Below, in pieces: positions 1 through 8,100 of a stretch of DNA of 64,000 bases (within the stretch, counting starts at the first letter, position 1; every line of letters starts with the position of its first letter). A model generated the notes under the pieces. That model was not told the origin of the DNA. It saw only the letters and a program-made list of their open reading frames with translations, and made no database searches. Both the position numbers and the translations under genes were made by a program. This DNA comes from Actinoplanes cyaneus (GTDB lineage: Bacteria; Actinomycetota; Actinomycetes; Mycobacteriales; Micromonosporaceae): NCBI RefSeq assembly GCF_016862095.1, contig NZ_BOMH01000016.1:1-64000 (forward strand), read 5' to 3'.

Positions 1-25
1 TGCTCGGCTGGCACTCAGGGTGCTC

Positions 26-78
26 GGCTGGCCCTCATGATGGTTGTCAGGCGCGAACAACGACCATGAGGACCAGCC
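26..78. repeat. Palindromic repeat element, copy 1
   Basis: Two 22-nt arms (26-47 and 57-78) are reverse complements apart from three mismatches, around a 9-nt loop. The arms follow a pattern GGCTGGNCCTCATGNT then GTTGT that recurs at 16001-16053 and 39722-39773. It lies just past the stop of the chorismate mutase gene. Bases 1-15 repeat the start of the left arm (TGCTCGGCTGGC), so another unit may be cut by the window edge. Confidence 0.75.
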
Positions 79-86
79 GGGAGCCG

Positions 87-632
87 TTACAGCGGGCCGC
101 GGCCGGAGCGGAGAAGGAGCAGGGCGACCTGGGTGCCGTCCGGGCCGAGCGCGGCGCGGAAACGGTCGACGATCTCGCGCTCCCGGGCCAGGACGAGACG
201 GGTGCCGCCGGACGCCATGCGGGTCTTGCCGACCTCCTGCGACAGGCGGGACCGCTCCTGCCAGAGATCGATGATGGCCTGGTCGATCTCGTCGATCCGC
301 TCCCGCATCGCGCGGATCTCGTCGGCGGCAAGCGGGCGGCCCGCGCCGGTCGAGGCGTCCAGCGCGGTGGCCGCGGCGACGGACTTGTCGGTCATCGTCA
401 CCGGGTTCCCGGCCGATCTGCCGGTCGCCGTGACCGGGTTCGCGGTCGATGTGCCGGTCGCCGTGATCGGGTTCGCGAGCGATTCGCCGGCGGCGGCAAT
501 GGGGGACTTGTCGGCGGCGGCGGACTTGTCGGTGGCATCAGCAGCGGGGGACTTGTCGGTGGCGGTGGCAGCGGGGGACTTGTCGGTGGCGGATTTGTCG
601 GCGGCGGACTGATCCATCACGTCGGCGGTCAT
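87..632 (-). CDS. aroQ: Chorismate mutase (AroQ class II fold) with repeat-rich N-terminal extension
   Basis: Predicted to convert chorismate to prephenate for phenylalanine and tyrosine synthesis. The AroQ helical domain is confined to about residues 104-181 of 181: MRERIDEIDQAIIDLW, the basic VGKTRM stretch and AREREIVDRF fit the conserved arginines/lysine and glutamate of the family. Residues 1-100 are low complexity, with repeated DKSPAA/TDKS units followed by three NPxTxTGxS units; most stand-alone actinobacterial homologues are only about 90-110 aa. The ATG at 632 was chosen because GAGGAG lies 7 nt upstream (645-640). The frame stays open further upstream, but that stretch is the attenuator leader. 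Expression is probably set by the leader peptide and hairpins at 688-799. Family call is strong; whether the extension is functional is unknown. Confidence 0.85.
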   Translation of the reverse strand: MTADVMDQSAADKSATDKSPAATATDKSPAADATDKSAAADKSPIAAAGESLANPITATGTSTANPVTATGRSAGNPVTMTDKSVAAATALDASTGAGRPLAADEIRAMRERIDEIDQAIIDLWQERSRLSQEVGKTRMASGGTRLVLAREREIVDRFRAALGPDGTQVALLLLRSGRGPL

Positions 633-687
633 GATCGTGCTCCTCGGGTGCTCATTCGCCCCGGACAGCCCGGCCCGGGATGCAACA

Positions 688-763
688 AAGCCCCGGGCTT
701 GTGGAAGCCCGGGGCTTGAAGTAGGTCTGTCGTTCAGAGGCGACCTACGGCTGCCGGACTTCC
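688..763 (-). promoter_or_regulatory. Phe/Tyr transcription attenuator (terminator and antiterminator)
   Basis: Read on the minus strand. The terminator is a perfect 13-bp stem (arms 705-717 and 688-700, 4-nt loop) followed by TTTGTT. The competing antiterminator is GGAAGTCCGG (763-754, inside the leader peptide Gly-Ser-Pro codons), which pairs over 10 bp with one G-U to CCGGGCTTCC (712-703), covering the loop-side part of the terminator 5' arm. Two further 7-bp inverted repeats, CTACGGC/GCCGTAG starting at the Tyr codons and GTAGGTC/GACCTAC (748-742 and 727-721), could act as pause or sequestering hairpins. The logic fits ribosome-mediated attenuation: stalling at Phe-Phe leaves the antiterminator strand free. 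Confidence 0.8.
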
Positions 764-799
764 GGTGCCGTAGTAAAAAAATCGCGCCTGCTGGATCAC
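734..799 (-). CDS. Leader peptide rich in Phe and Tyr, controlling chorismate mutase
   Basis: A 21-codon open frame with GTG start at 799 and TGA at 736-734. It contains consecutive TTT TTT TAC TAC codons in the context RFFYYGTGSPAAVGRL. Two Phe and two Tyr codons in a short peptide directly ahead of a terminator hairpin and a chorismate mutase gene is the hallmark of a ribosome-mediated attenuator. No Shine-Dalgarno is seen; CATACT ends 7 nt before the GTG, so the message is probably leaderless. Corynebacterium glutamicum has an analogous aromatic amino acid leader peptide (aroR). Function is inferred from arrangement. Confidence 0.8.
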   Translation of the reverse strand: MIQQARFFYYGTGSPAAVGRL

Positions 800-836
800 G
801 CAGCCGAGTATGCCCCGCCCCCGGACCGCCCCGCAA
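799..836 (-). promoter_or_regulatory. Promoter of the leader peptide and chorismate mutase
   Basis: On the minus strand TTGCGG (836-831), an 18-nt spacer and CATACT (812-807) resemble SigA-type -35 and -10 boxes. The -10 ends 7 nt before the leader GTG, so transcription would start at or next to that codon. Confidence 0.55.
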
Positions 837-932
837 GGAAACCGCCCGAACGTTGGGATCCGGCGCGTAACTGCCGCTCTCCCTCCGTGTCGCAGCGTCC
901 TGACCGGCGCGTTCAGTCGCTCAGACGGAAGA

Positions 933-960
933 GGCCCCCTGACCGTCCGGTCAGGGGGCC
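933..960 (-). terminator. Terminator after the 5'-nucleotidase gene
   Basis: Perfect 12-bp stem (GGCCCCCTGACC with its complement) and a 4-nt loop, 16 bp past the stop of the minus-strand nucleotidase gene. No U-tract, as is common in GC-rich actinobacteria. Confidence 0.75.
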
Positions 961-975
961 CGGGCGAGCGAGGTG

Positions 976-2823
976 TCAGGAGGTGGTGCTGATGCGGTTG
1001 GCGAGGCCGGGCGCGACAGGGCCCTTGGCGAGGTAGGCGGTGAGGGCGTCGACGTCGAAGCCAGGGGCGGTGACTACCTTGGCGGGGTCCACGACCAGGT
1101 TGGTGAAGCCGTCGCCGCCGGAGGCCAGGAAGTTGTTGATCGTGACCTGGTAGGTGGCGGCCGGGTCGATCGGGGTGCCGTTCAGAGCGAGGTTGCTGAC
1201 GCGCGAGCCGAGGGCGGCCGAGGCGCTCCAGGTGTAGGTGAAGCCCGCCGAGACCTGGAGGATCTTGGTGGTGGTCTGCCCGGCGTAACCGGCGAATTGC
1301 TGCTCCAGCACGCTCTTGAGCTGCGCGCCGGTGAGCGGCTCGGTGGTGACCAGGTTGTTGAACGGCTGGACGGTGAACGCCTCGCCGTAGGTGACCTGGC
1401 CGTAGGCCTCGCCGCCGGAGGACTGGTCGGCGTCGAGGTCGGCGCGGATGCCGCCCGGGTTCATCAGGGCGATCTGCGCGCCGCTGCCGGAGGTGTAGGC
1501 CAGCTGCGCGTCCGCGATCACGTCACCGAGCGGGCTCTCGCCGGCCGCGTTGTTGGTCCGGCTGATGTCACCGGAGATGCTGCCGATCACCTTGTTGGCC
1601 AGCGGCGCGACGGCGGTGCGGTACTTGTCGGCCACCTTCTTCGCCGCGGCGTCGACGGTGTCCGGGTTCTTCAGGTACACGCCGGCCGCGTCCTTCTTCC
1701 AGCCGCCGTTGCCGTCGGGGACGCCGTTCTCGACGATCACGTTCTTCGCGGTGATCGCGGTGAACCTGCCGGTCCGCTTGTCCAGGGAGTAATCGATGTC
1801 GGTGATCAGCTGACCGTTGGTGCCCGCGCTGGTCACGACGGTGTCCTTGCCGGCCTTGTTCGGTAGCTTGCAGGTGTAGAAGCGGTGCGTGTGCCCGGAC
1901 GCCACGATGCTGATCTCCGGGTTCAGGCCCTTGACGATGTCGACCACCGGGCCGGAGAAGTTCACGCAGTCCGAGACGCCCGGCGTGGGGGTGGCCGAGC
2001 CCTGTGCCCCGCCCTCGTGCAGCAGCAGCACCTGCGCCTTGACCCCGAACAGCTTGAGCAGGTTGCTCCACTTGTTCGCGGTCACGATCTCGTCGGTGAA
2101 GTGCACGTTCTTGATCCCGGCCGGGTTCACGATGCCGGCCGTGCCCTCGAGCGTCATGCCGATGAAGCCGACCGGCACGCCCTTGACGTACTTGATCTCG
2201 ATGGGCGGCAGGATCGGCAGCCCGGTCTTGTTGTCGATGGTGTTCGCGGCGAGGTAGCTGAACTTCGCCCCGCGGTACGGGTCACCGTCCTGGCACCCGT
2301 CGACCGGGTGGCACCCGCCGCGCTGGATCCGGATGAGCTCGTCCACGCCCTCGTCGAACTCGTGGTTGCCCACCGAGCTGACCTGCAACCCGATCGTGTT
2401 CATCAACTCGATCGTCGGCTCGTCGTGGAACGCCGCGCTGACCAGTGGTGTCGCGCCGATCAGGTCGCCGGCGCCGGCCGTGATGGTCTCCCGGCCCTCC
2501 TTCTTCGCCTCGGCACGCAACTTCTTGAGGTACGTGGCGAGGTACTCCACACCGCCGGCCGGCGTGCTCGTGCCGCCGGCGTTGACCACGGCGCCGGAGC
2601 CGGTGGGTGGGTCGATCGCACCGTGGAAGTCGTTGTAGCTGAGAATCTGCCCCTTGACCACCGCGGAGCCGTGCCCGCCGCCCCCGTAGGCGGCGGTGAC
2701 CGGGGCGAACTCGGCAGGTGGCGCGGCCGCTGCGGACTGCGCGGCCGGCAGCGTGGAAAGGGCGCCGACGACGGCCAGCGCAACGGCCGGAACGCCGATG
2801 CGCCGCCGGAGCGGAGAAGTCAT
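976..2823 (-). CDS. Secreted bifunctional metallophosphatase/5'-nucleotidase (UshA family)
   Basis: A 615-aa exported phosphoesterase predicted to release phosphate from extracellular nucleotides. Residues 1-35 are a signal peptide (MTSPLRRR, hydrophobic core, AQSAAAA). The N-terminal calcineurin-like metallophosphatase domain (about 55-340) shows the metal-site motifs YNDFHG, AGDLIGATP, GNHEFD and SGHTHRF. The C-terminal 5'-nucleotidase domain (about 395-580) contains GDVIADAQL and NPGGIRADL and supplies the substrate pocket. Length is normal for the family. No membrane anchor or sorting signal is visible at the C-terminus, so it is probably released or periplasm-like. Monocistronic, with its own terminator. 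Confidence 0.93.
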   Translation of the reverse strand: MTSPLRRRIGVPAVALAVVGALSTLPAAQSAAAAPPAEFAPVTAAYGGGGHGSAVVKGQILSYNDFHGAIDPPTGSGAVVNAGGTSTPAGGVEYLATYLKKLRAEAKKEGRETITAGAGDLIGATPLVSAAFHDEPTIELMNTIGLQVSSVGNHEFDEGVDELIRIQRGGCHPVDGCQDGDPYRGAKFSYLAANTIDNKTGLPILPPIEIKYVKGVPVGFIGMTLEGTAGIVNPAGIKNVHFTDEIVTANKWSNLLKLFGVKAQVLLLHEGGAQGSATPTPGVSDCVNFSGPVVDIVKGLNPEISIVASGHTHRFYTCKLPNKAGKDTVVTSAGTNGQLITDIDYSLDKRTGRFTAITAKNVIVENGVPDGNGGWKKDAAGVYLKNPDTVDAAAKKVADKYRTAVAPLANKVIGSISGDISRTNNAAGESPLGDVIADAQLAYTSGSGAQIALMNPGGIRADLDADQSSGGEAYGQVTYGEAFTVQPFNNLVTTEPLTGAQLKSVLEQQFAGYAGQTTTKILQVSAGFTYTWSASAALGSRVSNLALNGTPIDPAATYQVTINNFLASGGDGFTNLVVDPAKVVTAPGFDVDALTAYLAKGPVAPGLANRISTTS

Positions 2824-2992
2824 GACATCGATCCCCGAATCTTGTGTGGACGATCAGGCAACGGGATCAGACTCGCCGATCGGTGGGTCCGGCGCCACCG
2901 CTTCGAGGTGACAACTACATTGCCGGACACCGATGCCGGCGCCGCCACGGCGCGATGTCCTGTCGGGGGGTCGGCATACACTGGCTCCCGCG

Positions 2993-5437
2993 ATGCGACC
3001 TTCTTCAGAACCTTCCGACAACGCCCTGTTCCCGCTGCCCACGGCGGCGGCGCCCCCGGCGCCGGTGGCGGTTCGCCCCGTGCCGCCCCAGCCGCCCCGC
3101 CCGTCCCGGCGGGCCGATCCGGCCGCGCTGCTCGAGGGGCTGAACGGCCCGCAGCGCGACGCCGTGGTCCACGCGGGCGGGCCGCTGCTGATCGTGGCCG
3201 GCGCCGGCTCGGGCAAGACCCGGGTGCTGACCCACCGGATCGCCTATCTGCTGGCCGCACGTGACGTGCATCCCGGCGAGATCATCGCGATCACGTTCAC
3301 GAACAAGGCGGCCGGGGAGATGAAGGAGCGGGTCGCCCACCTGGTCGGCCCGCGCGCCCGCTTGATGTGGGTGTCGACGTTCCACTCGGCCTGTGTCCGG
3401 ATCCTGCGGGCCGAGCACGAGCACGCCGGGCTGAAGAGCACGTTCTCGATCTACGACGCGGACGACTCGCGCCGGCTGATGACGCTGGTCGCCCGGGAGC
3501 TGGATCTGGACCCGAAGCGCTACACCGCGCGGGGCCTGGCCGCCCAGGTGTCGAACCTGAAGAACGAGCTGGTCGACCCGGAGACGTTCAAGGGCCGGGC
3601 GAACGGGCCGAACGAGCGTGCCGTCGCCGAGGCGTATGAGTTGTATCAGCGCCGTCTCCGCGAGGCGCACGCGCTGGACTTCGACGACATCATCATGGCC
3701 ACGGTGCACCTGTTCCAGTCGCACCCGCTGGTCGCCGAGGCGTACCGGCGTCGTTTCCGGCACGTGCTGGTGGACGAGTACCAGGACACCAACCACGCGC
3801 AGTACACGCTGATCCGCGAGCTGGTCGGCAAGGACGATCAGGACCCGTCGGAGCTGTGCGTGGTCGGTGACGCGGACCAGTCGATCTACGCGTTCCGGGG
3901 CGCGACGATCCGCAACATCCTGGAGTTCGAGCGGGACTATCCGTCGGCCCGCACCATCCTGCTGGAGCAGAACTACCGCTCCACCCAGACGATCCTCTCC
4001 GCGGCGAACGCGGTGATCGACCGGAACACGTCCCGTAAGCCGAAGCGGCTCTGGAGCGATCAGGGCGCCGGCGAGCAGATCGTGGGTTACGTCGCCGACA
4101 CCGAGCACGCCGAGGCGGACTGGGTGGCCCGGGAGATCGACCGGCTGACCGACAACCACGACGTCCGCCCGGGTGACGTGGCCGTCTTCTACCGGACGAA
4201 CAACCAGTCGCGCGTGTTCGAAGAGGTGTTCATCCGCGTCGGCCTGCCCTACAAGGTGGTCGGCGGGGTGCGGTTCTACGAGCGCAAGGAGGTGCGCGAC
4301 GCTCTGGCGTACCTGCGCGCGGTGGTGAACGAGGACGACACGGTCAGCACCCGCCGGGTATTGAACACCCCGAAGCGGGGGATCGGTGACCGGGCCGAGG
4401 CGTGCGTCGAGGCGCTGTCGAACCGCGATCGGATCTCTTTCGGTCAGGCGCTGCGTCACGCGCGGAACGCGCCGGGCATCTCGACCCGCGCGGCGAACAG
4501 CATCGCCGACTTCGTGCAGCTCCTCGACGACCTGCGGGAGCTGGCCGCCACGGCACCGCCGGAGGAGGTGCTGGAGGCTGTCCTGCAGCGGTCCGGCCTG
4601 CTCAGCGAGCTGGAGGAGAGCCTGGACCCGCAGGATCAGGGCCGTGTGGAGAACCTGCAGGAGCTGGTGAGCGTCGCCCGGGAGTACACCGAGCGGGTGG
4701 AGTCCCAGGCCGACGAGGAGAACCCGGAGGCACCGGCGGCCACACTGGCCGGGTTCCTGGAGCAGGTCGCGCTGGTCGCGGACGCCGACCAGATCCCCTC
4801 CGACGACCCGGACCATCAGGGCGTGGTCACGCTGATGACGTTGCACACCGCGAAGGGACTGGAGTTCCCGGTGGTGTTCCTGACCGGTCTGGAGGACGGC
4901 GTCTTCCCGCACATGCGGGCCATGTCGGACAACACCGAGCTGGAGGAGGAGCGCCGCCTGGCCTACGTCGGGATCACCCGCGCCCGCCAGCGGCTCTACC
5001 TGTCCCGGGCGGTGACCCGGTCGGCGTGGGGCCAGCCGCAGTACAACCCGCCGTCGCGGTTCACCGACGAGTTGCCGGCCGAGCTGGTGCGCTGGGAGCG
5101 CACCGGCGGGTCGTACACGTCGTGGTCCGGCACCGGTGGCGGGGTGGGTGGCCGCGGCGGCGGTGACCGTGGCCGGGGTGGCGGCTTCTCCGGCGGCACG
5201 CCGAAGGCGCAGCGCATCGCCGAGCGCCTCGGCATCGACGCCAGCCGGCTCTCCACCGCGAGCGAGCTCAAGCAGGCGCCGAAGGTGGAGCCCGGCGACC
5301 GGGTCAACCATCAGCGCTACGGCCTGGGGCGGGTCGTCGCCGTGGAGGGGCACGGCCCGGGCGCCCGGGCGCAGATCGACTTCGGTGACCAGACCATGTG
5401 GCTGATCATGCGGCACGCCCCGATCGAGAAGATCTAG
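2993..5437 (+). CDS. pcrA: ATP-dependent DNA helicase PcrA/UvrD
   Basis: An 814-aa superfamily 1A 3'-5' helicase for nucleotide excision repair and clearing of protein from DNA. Motif I is GAGSGKTRVLTHR, motif Ia TFTNKAAGEMKERV, motif II DEYQDTNHAQY, motif III GDADQSIYAFRGA, motif IV QNYRST, and motifs V/VI LMTLHTAKGLEFPVVFLTG and ERRLAYVGITRAR. The C-terminus has a Gly-rich linker (about residues 710-745) and then a Tudor-like segment typical of PcrA (GDRVNHQRYGLGRVVAVEG). The ATG at 2993 was preferred to an upstream in-frame ATG because the latter lies in the promoter region. TACACT (2977-2982) is a possible -10. The N-terminal 40 residues are Pro/Ala-rich and probably disordered. Confidence 0.95.
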   Translation: MRPSSEPSDNALFPLPTAAAPPAPVAVRPVPPQPPRPSRRADPAALLEGLNGPQRDAVVHAGGPLLIVAGAGSGKTRVLTHRIAYLLAARDVHPGEIIAITFTNKAAGEMKERVAHLVGPRARLMWVSTFHSACVRILRAEHEHAGLKSTFSIYDADDSRRLMTLVARELDLDPKRYTARGLAAQVSNLKNELVDPETFKGRANGPNERAVAEAYELYQRRLREAHALDFDDIIMATVHLFQSHPLVAEAYRRRFRHVLVDEYQDTNHAQYTLIRELVGKDDQDPSELCVVGDADQSIYAFRGATIRNILEFERDYPSARTILLEQNYRSTQTILSAANAVIDRNTSRKPKRLWSDQGAGEQIVGYVADTEHAEADWVAREIDRLTDNHDVRPGDVAVFYRTNNQSRVFEEVFIRVGLPYKVVGGVRFYERKEVRDALAYLRAVVNEDDTVSTRRVLNTPKRGIGDRAEACVEALSNRDRISFGQALRHARNAPGISTRAANSIADFVQLLDDLRELAATAPPEEVLEAVLQRSGLLSELEESLDPQDQGRVENLQELVSVAREYTERVESQADEENPEAPAATLAGFLEQVALVADADQIPSDDPDHQGVVTLMTLHTAKGLEFPVVFLTGLEDGVFPHMRAMSDNTELEEERRLAYVGITRARQRLYLSRAVTRSAWGQPQYNPPSRFTDELPAELVRWERTGGSYTSWSGTGGGVGGRGGGDRGRGGGFSGGTPKAQRIAERLGIDASRLSTASELKQAPKVEPGDRVNHQRYGLGRVVAVEGHGPGARAQIDFGDQTMWLIMRHAPIEKI

Positions 5438-5549
5438 GCATCTCGTAGCCGAGCCCGAGTTTCTCGATGCCGCCCGGCCGCCGGCTCATGCGCGGGATCG
5501 CCGGCCGTGCTGAAGTGCCACGGCCGTGCGCGAGCGGCGGCCGCCGGCT

Positions 5550-6359
5550 TCAGTGCGTGTCGCAGCCGGCGATGCCCACGCCGTGCTGCTGCATCCAGGC
5601 GGTCGGTTCGACCGGGTTCTTGTAGTGCCCCTCGTGCACCTCGAAGTGCAGGTGCGGGCCGGTCGAGTGCCCGGTCGAGCCTTCGTCGCCGATCTGTTCG
5701 CCGGCCCGCACGACCTGGCCCACGGTCACCGCGATGTGCGACAGGTGGCCGTAATGGGTGAGCCAGCCGTTGCCGTGGTCGATCAGCACGGCGTTGCCGT
5801 AGCCCCCGGCCTCTCCGGCGCGGACCACGACGCCCGCGCCGGCGGCGACGATCGGGCTGCCGTCCGGCGCGGCCAGGTCGACACCGGCGTGCAGGCGTCC
5901 CCAGCGCGGTCCGAAGCAGGAGGTGACCCGGGCGGCCGGGTTCGGGTTGACCCAGGCGGCGCCGGTCCCGGCGGGAACGGCCCGGGTGGCGGTCTCCGGG
6001 GCGGGCTTCTCCTTGTGCTTCACCGGGTCTCCGGCGACGGCGTCGCTGTCTCCGGTGTCCGGCTGCGGCCGGTACGCCTTGGCGGGCGCGTCGTCACCGG
6101 GCGGCGGAACGATCGGCCAGGCCGCGGTGGCGTGCGCGGCGGTGTGCCCGCCGGGGGTGGAGCGGTGGCCCGGGGTGGCGGCGGAGGCGGCCGCGCCGGC
6201 GGCGCCGATCCCGGTGGCGAGGGTGGCGGTCAGCGCGGTGAGCGAGATCGCGGATCGGCCGCGGCTGGCGAACAGGGCCGGGAACGCCGGGGCCCGGTGG
6301 CGGTGGAGGCGCTCCTGACGGTGCCGTCCGTGCCCGTTCGCGACCGTTGTCTGCCCCAC
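5550..6359 (-). CDS. Secreted M23 (LytM-type) peptidoglycan endopeptidase
   Basis: A 269-aa cell-wall hydrolase candidate that would cleave peptide cross-links outside the membrane. A long basic N-terminus leads into a hydrophobic segment (about 35-60, ISLTALTATLATGIGAAGA). The C-terminal M23 domain begins with CFGPRWGRLHAGVDLAAP, whose HxxxD gives two zinc ligands, and ends with GPHLHFEVH, whose HxH holds the third ligand and catalytic His. The GTG at 6359 has GGAGGAG 7 nt upstream. It is followed upstream by a second M23 gene of similar design but is separated from it by 122 bp. Confidence 0.9.
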   Translation of the reverse strand: MGQTTVANGHGRHRQERLHRHRAPAFPALFASRGRSAISLTALTATLATGIGAAGAAASAATPGHRSTPGGHTAAHATAAWPIVPPPGDDAPAKAYRPQPDTGDSDAVAGDPVKHKEKPAPETATRAVPAGTGAAWVNPNPAARVTSCFGPRWGRLHAGVDLAAPDGSPIVAAGAGVVVRAGEAGGYGNAVLIDHGNGWLTHYGHLSHIAVTVGQVVRAGEQIGDEGSTGHSTGPHLHFEVHEGHYKNPVEPTAWMQQHGVGIAGCDTH

Positions 6360-6481
6360 GCGAGACTCTCCTCCCGACGACCGTGATCTGTGCTGTCACG
6401 GTTCTGTCGGCCCCGTGCGGGGAGCGCTGAGGGGATGGCCTACCGGTTCAACCGAGCTGCTACCGAAAGGGTGCCGGTGGT

Positions 6482-7240
6482 TCAGGAGTCGGCGTCGGTC
6501 TTGGCCTGCATCGAGTAGATCGACTCGATCTGGAGCTGGACGTCGACCCCGCGCGCCTTGAGGAACGTGATCGGGTCGACCGGCTTGCCGGAGACGTGGA
6601 TCTCGAGGTGCAGGTGCGTCCCGTACGAGTAACCGGTGTTCCCGACCTCACCGATCACCTGACCGGCCTTGATCGTGTCGCCCTTCTTCACCAGCAGCCG
6701 CCGGGAGTGGGCGTAGATGACCTCGGTGCCGTCGTCCTGCCGGATGGTGATCGAGTTGCCGTAGCCGCCGTTGTAGCCGGCCGCGGTGACGGTGCCGCCG
6801 TGCACCGCCATGTACGGCGTGCCCTCCGGGGCGGCCAGGTCGATTCCGGCGTGCAGCTTGCCGAACCGGACCCCGAACGGCGCGGTGAACTCGTAGTCGT
6901 CGAGCGGCAGGACGTAGAGCTCGGCGGCGGCCTGGTCGGCGGTGAGCTCGGCGCCGGCCTTGGCGGTCGCATCGCGGTTCTCACCGCGGGAGGCGCGGCT
7001 CGGGTCGGAGCGGTTGGCCAGTGCCTCGGTGGCGGCCTGCGACTGCTGGGACTGGTCGAGGCTCTGCAGCACGTCGGGGCTGACGGCCTTGGCGTCGGAG
7101 AGGTTGGCGGCGCCGAGGGCGACCACGCCGGCACCGACGAAGGCAGAGGTGACGACCGCGGCGTAGCGGCTGCGCGGAGGGGTGGGAACGCGGCGGCGGC
7201 CGCGATAGCGATCGGGCTCAGACGACAAGCGCTGGCGCAC
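6482..7240 (-). CDS. Secreted M23 (LytM-type) peptidase, second paralogue
   Basis: A 252-aa paralogue of the neighbouring M23 protein. It has a basic N-terminus (RQRLSSEPDRYRGRRR), one hydrophobic export segment (about 27-50, YAAVVTSAFVGAGVVALGAANL) and a Gln/Ala-rich linker. The C-terminal M23 domain has FGVRFGKLHAGIDLAAP and GTHLHLEIH zinc motifs intact. The GTG at 7240 was chosen because GGAGG sits 8 nt upstream; the frame is open 14 codons further but with no ribosome site. Role is inferred as cell-wall remodelling. Confidence 0.9.
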   Translation of the reverse strand: MRQRLSSEPDRYRGRRRVPTPPRSRYAAVVTSAFVGAGVVALGAANLSDAKAVSPDVLQSLDQSQQSQAATEALANRSDPSRASRGENRDATAKAGAELTADQAAAELYVLPLDDYEFTAPFGVRFGKLHAGIDLAAPEGTPYMAVHGGTVTAAGYNGGYGNSITIRQDDGTEVIYAHSRRLLVKKGDTIKAGQVIGEVGNTGYSYGTHLHLEIHVSGKPVDPITFLKARGVDVQLQIESIYSMQAKTDADS

Positions 7241-7611
7241 GAACAATCCTCCGTCGACGACATTGCGGCGGCACCCTCGCACCCCGCGTCAAGCGGTTAA
7301 CGAGTGTTGGCCGGGCGCCCGCTTGGGGGTGAACCTGTGCGAGAGCCGTGGCCACGGTAACGAAACGACCGCCTGCTCACAAGTCGCAGCGCCATTTTCG
7401 TGACAGTTCCACGCCGGTATTGATCGGCTATTGTCCGAATTGGCTTACTTTCCTTAGGGGCAAATTAGCAACGGTGTGTGATCACCCATAAAACAGAAAG
7501 TAATGTGACCGGAGTAACCATTCCCCTGCCGTGTCCTGGTCGGGGGTGCTACCCGCGGTCCGGCGCCGCGGGTTACCGTTCGTTCAGGTGGACCACCGAA
7601 GAGGGGTTGGC
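7241..7611. other. Divergent intergenic region between M23 gene and icmB
   Basis: 371 bp without a gene, relatively A/T-rich around 7390-7520, and must hold the divergent promoters. I looked for a c-di-AMP (ydaO) riboswitch ahead of the peptidase and could not support one. No convincing hairpin or operator was identified. Confidence 0.5.
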
Positions 7612-8016
7612 ATGCAAGCACGGATCAGGGTCGTCGTGGCGAAGCCCGGCTTGGACGGGCACGACCGGGGCGCCAAGGTGGTGGCCCGCGCGTTGCGCGA
7701 CGCGGGCATGGAGGTCGTCTACACCGGGCTGCACCAGACGCCCGAGCAGATCGTCGAGACGGCGATTCAGGAGGACGCCGACGCCATCGGCCTGTCCATC
7801 CTGTCCGGCGCGCACATGACGCTGTTCCGCCGGGTGCTGGAACTGCTGGCCGAACGCGAGGCCGGCGACATCGTGGTATTCGGTGGCGGCATCATTCCGG
7901 AGGACGACATCACGGAATTGGAATCACTCGGTGTAGCGAAGGTATTCACGCCGGGTGCGACCACGGCATCCATCATCGAATGGGTACGCGCCAATGTCGG
8001 CAGCCAGGTCGCCTAG
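7612..8016 (+). CDS. icmB: Cobalamin-binding small subunit of an acyl-CoA mutase (IcmB type)
   Basis: A 134-aa stand-alone B12-binding domain. The sequence [14 protein letters not shown] contains the DxHxxG motif whose His ligates cobalt, followed by the expected SILSGAH and FGGGIIPE segments. From memory of the Streptomyces protein, the whole chain resembles IcmB, the small subunit of isobutyryl-CoA mutase, which interconverts isobutyryl- and n-butyryl-CoA with a separate large subunit. No large subunit is in this window. Location just upstream of sucCD fits a link between branched acyl-CoA and succinyl-CoA metabolism. The ATG at 7612 has GAGGGG upstream. It could instead serve another B12 mutase (HcmB-like). 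Confidence 0.82.
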   Translation: MQARIRVVVAKPGLDGHDRGAKVVARALRDAGMEVVYTGLHQTPEQIVETAIQEDADAIGLSILSGAHMTLFRRVLELLAEREAGDIVVFGGGIIPEDDITELESLGVAKVFTPGATTASIIEWVRANVGSQVA

Positions 8017-8063
8017 CCCTGGTCGTCCGACTTCCCGCACCGGGAAATGCTCACGGGCATAGT

Positions 8064-8100
8064 GAGGGGCCGGACGCACCCCTCACACGTCCGGCCCCTC
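8064..8100 (+). terminator. Terminator after icmB
   Basis: Perfect 13-bp stem (arms 8064-8076 and 8088-8100) with an 11-nt loop, 48 bp past the icmB stop codon. Confidence 0.8.

Noticed and set aside
3005..5416. 803-codon minus-strand open frame opposite pcrA
   Set aside because: Its product has no domain, is Arg/Leu/Val-rich as expected from antisense of GC-rich code, and pcrA on the plus strand is unambiguous.
7241..7530. c-di-AMP (ydaO) riboswitch upstream of the M23 gene
   Set aside because: Such genes often have one in actinobacteria and GGCCAACACTCGTTAACC is faintly similar to the conserved 3' part, but the GGGTGAATC core and matching helices are absent. A covariance search with RF00379 would decide.
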